Shown: piece after piece, positions 3,164 to 5,744 of the stretch | How positions within the stretch are numbered: the first letter of the stretch is position 1 | How the letters are laid out: each line of letters begins with the position of its first letter | Assembly: GCA_016926575.1 (NCBI GenBank) | Contig: JAFGOJ010000159.1 | Span: forward strand, 1 to 5,744 | Reading direction: 5' to 3' | Origin: Anaerolineae bacterium | Lineage (GTDB): Bacteria > Chloroflexota > Anaerolineae > B4-G1 > DUEL01 | DNA: 5,744 nt | The notes under the pieces: generated by a model | What the model was told of the DNA's origin: nothing | Databases searched by the model: none | Seen by the model: only the letters and a program-made list of their open reading frames with translations | Made by a program: the position numbers and the translations under genes

Positions 3164-5744
3164 CTATGGCAGGCCGGCGAGGGCGGCGAGTGCTTTTTCG
3201 CGCTCTGTTTCTACGCCGAGTTCTTCGAAAATTTGCGCGGCGTGTTGGAGGTGGGAGCGTGCGGTATGTGGTTCATCGCACGTGAGGGTAAGGCCCAGCT
3301 CGTAGTGGCTGCGGCCCAATTCCAGTTTGTTTCCCAGGTGCAGGAGGGTTTCGAGGCTCTCTTCGAGATGTTGGCGGGCTTCTCCCTGTTGTGCGGCGAG
3401 GCGATAGATCTGACCCAGCACGCGGTGGGCGACGCCTTCGTATTCCCGGTTGCCGATCTCCTCAGCCAGGTACAATGCATCCTGACAGTGCGACAGCGCT
3501 TCATCGATGTGGCCCATCTCCAGGTTGACGCTGGCGAGGAGCTTGTTGACGTCGAAGGTCGCTTCCCGGTTGCCGATCTGCGTGTACATCTGTACGGCGT
3601 GTTCGAGATAGTAGAGTGCCTGGCTGTGGTCGCCGAGGCTGTGGTGGACTTCTCCGAGGTTGTTATAGACGTCGGCAATGCCTTGGGCGTCGCCAATTTC
3701 CCTTCTGATGGTCAGGCTGTGTTCGTAGTACGATATTGCTTGCTCGCAATCCCCCAGAGTGTAATATAGAACACCCAGGTTGCTGAGGGTCATCGCTATA
3801 CCGTAGGTGTTGCCGATTTTCTGGTGGATTTTGAGGCTTTCCTGCAGGTATCGAGCGGTCAGGTCGTAGTTGCTTTGGCTCCAATAAACGACTGCCAAGT
3901 TGTTGTAGGAACGACTCATGCCGTACAGGTCGCCGATTTCTTCACGTGTGGTGATAGACTCCTGGAAACGGGCCACGGCTTCGTCGTAATCGCCTTTGCG
4001 CAGGAGGACCGTTCCCATGGTGTGGTGTAGCTCGGAGCGGACCTTCTGGCTTGGCTCGTCGTAGGGCAGCGTGTGACTGAGTTGCAGTCCTTTCGTACAG
4101 AGATGGAGGGCGTGGTCGAGGTCCCCTTTCTGCGCGGCCAGCCATCCCATGGCATCCAGAACGCGGGCCATTTCAGGGCTACTTTCGTTATGGACGAGAG
4201 TAGCCTGGGCGGCGGCCAGGTAATAGGTGGCTTCTTCGTATTGACCCTGGAGTTCCCAGACCTTGGCGATCTTGCGCTGTACGTCTGCCTGGTGGGTGAC
4301 GGCGGGCGGATGGTGGGTCAGGGCGGCCTGGTAGCTCTCGAATGCTTTCTGGTACTGCCCGGTCAACCGGTAGACGTCGCCCATCGATTCGTAGACCAGG
4401 TACGTGTCTGGCGCACCGAGTTCCAGGGAGAGCGCGCGGCTGTAGTGGGCGATGGCGGCCTCGTTGGCGTATTTTTCCCGCGCATCGTGTCCGGCCCGAA
4501 CCAGGTAGACCCAGCTTTTTTCCTTATCGCCGCTCTGGTAGTAGTGGTGGGCCAGCAATTCGTAATACTCGGCCAGGCTGCCGGCATACGTCTGTTCGAG
4601 GTAGCCGGCCACGCGGTGGTGCAGGCCGCGCCGGTGGGCGTACAGCAGGCTTTCGTAGGCTACTTCTTGGGTGGTGACGTGTTTGAAGATGTACTCCCAC
4701 TCCGGCGCTGGCCGGTCCAGCGGCGTCAGGTCCAGGGTGCTCAGCCGTTCCAGGTTGGTGTGCAGCCGGTCTTCTGCGATGTCTGTGGGGTATGAACCGA
4801 ACAACGTGCGGTACCTGAACGTCCGCCCGATGACCGAGGCCACCTTGACCGTCAGTTTGCTGCTTTCGTCCAACCGGTCGATACGACTCATCACCAGCGT
4901 CTGGATGCTGTCGGGGACCTCTACTTGCGACAGGTCGCCCACGAGGGCGTATCCACCCCCCTCAGGCTGCGGGACGAGGTAGCCCCGGTCGATCAGCGAG
5001 TTGATGACCTCTTCGATGAAGAAGGGGTTGATGCGTTCTTCTCCGCGCAGGGCCAGAGCGCGCAGTGGGTCGGGCAGTTCGGCCATGCCCAGTTTGTACC
5101 GGATCAACCGGATGGCATCTTCGGCCGGCAGGTCGGCCAATGCAATCTCGTGATGGTACGGATACAGTTTCCACTCCGCGAGTTCGACGGTCGGGCGGTG
5201 GAGGGCCACCAGCAGGATGCGGCTGCCCGCGATGTTGCGCGCGACGTGGTTCAGCATCTCCAACGAGATCGTATCGATCCAGTGGATGTCTTCGAAAACG
5301 ATCAAGAACAGAGCCGTCTGCTGAGCCTGGTGGCGCAGCAGCGTCAGGGTGATGTCGAACGTGCGCTGCTTCCGCAGTTGGGCATCCAGCGCCGTGGTCA
5401 GCTCGTTGTCCGGCACCGGCAGGCCCACCAACTGACCCACCAGCGGCACCCAGGTGCTCAGCGCGGGGTCGGCGCTGGTCATTTTCTGTTCGATGCGGGC
5501 GATCCGTTCTTCGACAGTCTCTTGTTCGCTCTGCTTTAGCCCGAAGAAAGCGTTGAAGAAATCGATCCAGGGCAGGTAGGGCGATTGGGACCCGTAGGAG
5601 AGGCAGTTGCCGCCGATGCCGACCATGGGCTTCTCGCGCGCCAGGGCGATCACTTCTTCCAGCAGGCGGCTCTTTCCCACGCCGGCCTCGCCGGTGATGA
5701 CCAGGAGTTGTCCGCGGCCCGCGGCGGCCGCGTCGATGATTTCC
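3164..5744 (-). CDS. AAA/STAND-type P-loop ATPase with C-terminal TPR array (5'-partial)
   Basis: The visible 859 residues are the C-terminal part; the frame is open through the right edge, beginning EIIDAAAAGRG. Numbered from that Glu, residues 18-25 (GEAGVGKS) are Walker A. LSYGSQSPYLPWIDFF (48-63), Walker B LFLIVFED followed by IHWID (145-157) and NPFFIEEV (239-246) are typical of the AAA_16/predicted-ATPase family (COG3899-like). VPDSIQTLVMSRIDRL (276-291) and FKHVTTQEVAYESLL (353-367) are also characteristic, the latter preceding the TPRs. From about 390 to 845 come ten or so tetratricopeptide units, six in strict 40-residue register, many ending IGN or IGD. Such proteins act as cytoplasmic signal-responsive switches; TPRs bind partners or effectors. 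Relatives commonly carry an N-terminal class III adenylate/guanylate cyclase, kinase or DNA-binding domain, which cannot be seen here. A GTG at 5680 is not the start, since it would cut the Walker A motif. The stop is TAG at 3166-3164. Confidence 0.95.
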   Translation of the reverse strand, partial: EIIDAAAAGRGQLLVITGEAGVGKSRLLEEVIALAREKPMVGIGGNCLSYGSQSPYLPWIDFFNAFFGLKQSEQETVEERIARIEQKMTSADPALSTWVPLVGQLVGLPVPDNELTTALDAQLRKQRTFDITLTLLRHQAQQTALFLIVFEDIHWIDTISLEMLNHVARNIAGSRILLVALHRPTVELAEWKLYPYHHEIALADLPAEDAIRLIRYKLGMAELPDPLRALALRGEERINPFFIEEVINSLIDRGYLVPQPEGGGYALVGDLSQVEVPDSIQTLVMSRIDRLDESSKLTVKVASVIGRTFRYRTLFGSYPTDIAEDRLHTNLERLSTLDLTPLDRPAPEWEYIFKHVTTQEVAYESLLYAHRRGLHHRVAGYLEQTYAGSLAEYYELLAHHYYQSGDKEKSWVYLVRAGHDAREKYANEAAIAHYSRALSLELGAPDTYLVYESMGDVYRLTGQYQKAFESYQAALTHHPPAVTHQADVQRKIAKVWELQGQYEEATYYLAAAQATLVHNESSPEMARVLDAMGWLAAQKGDLDHALHLCTKGLQLSHTLPYDEPSQKVRSELHHTMGTVLLRKGDYDEAVARFQESITTREEIGDLYGMSRSYNNLAVVYWSQSNYDLTARYLQESLKIHQKIGNTYGIAMTLSNLGVLYYTLGDCEQAISYYEHSLTIRREIGDAQGIADVYNNLGEVHHSLGDHSQALYYLEHAVQMYTQIGNREATFDVNKLLASVNLEMGHIDEALSHCQDALYLAEEIGNREYEGVAHRVLGQIYRLAAQQGEARQHLEESLETLLHLGNKLELGRSHYELGLTLTCDEPHTARSHLQHAAQIFEELGVETEREKALAALAGLP

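Noticed and set aside
3329..3937. Regular 120-bp repeats as a CRISPR or satellite array
   Set aside because: The conserved words are only about 9 bp, the period is far too long for CRISPR, and the repeats are in frame and encode TPR units.
4073..4795. 240-aa + strand open frame (also 3143-3769 and 4925-5539)
   Set aside because: These are antisense shadows of the ATPase/TPR gene, whose motifs and repeats are unmistakable on the - strand.
5669..5692. GTG at 5680 as the start of the ATPase gene
   Set aside because: It would begin within GEAGVGKS and remove the first part of Walker A. The frame is open to the window edge, so the gene is simply truncated by the window.

Overview
The window comes from a GC-rich bacterial genome, most likely a member of the Chloroflexota (Anaerolineae or a related class). 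No marker gene fixes the taxonomy. I infer it from three things: Pro/Thr-rich linkers joining LysM and lamin-tail modules, a surface lipoprotein ending in a 'YLPLAQR'-type tail, and a very large AAA-ATPase/TPR signalling protein. Intergenic DNA packed with palindromic repeats is also common in that phylum.

Layout. Positions 1-442 hold no credible gene. They carry at least seven perfect or near-perfect hairpins, including an 86-bp inverted repeat, and end in a good sigma70-like promoter. Positions 443-1192 (+) encode a 249-aa membrane-anchored or secreted LysM + lamin-tail-domain protein. Positions 1189-2967 (-) encode a 592-aa lipoprotein with a right-handed beta-helix and a choice-of-anchor Q-type C-terminal module. 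These two genes converge and share the four bases CTAG as overlapping stop codons. Positions 2974-3163 are a short intergenic stretch with two long hairpins, one of which repeats a 23-bp palindrome found near position 41. Positions 3164-5744 (-) encode the C-terminal 859 residues of a P-loop ATPase with about ten TPR units. Its N-terminus lies outside the window.

How the parts may relate. Two gene products are predicted to be extracytoplasmic: one bears a peptidoglycan/glycan-binding LysM, the other is lipid-anchored with a beta-helix. The third is a cytoplasmic sensor or regulator of the cyclase/AAA/TPR type. The ATPase gene and the lipoprotein gene are codirectional but about 196 bp apart with hairpins between them, so a single operon is not assured. 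I see no rRNA, tRNA, CRISPR, transposase, integrase or defence module. I do not see strong evidence for an undescribed multi-gene system. The most notable non-coding signal is the palindromic repeat families, one of which shows compensatory base changes between copies.
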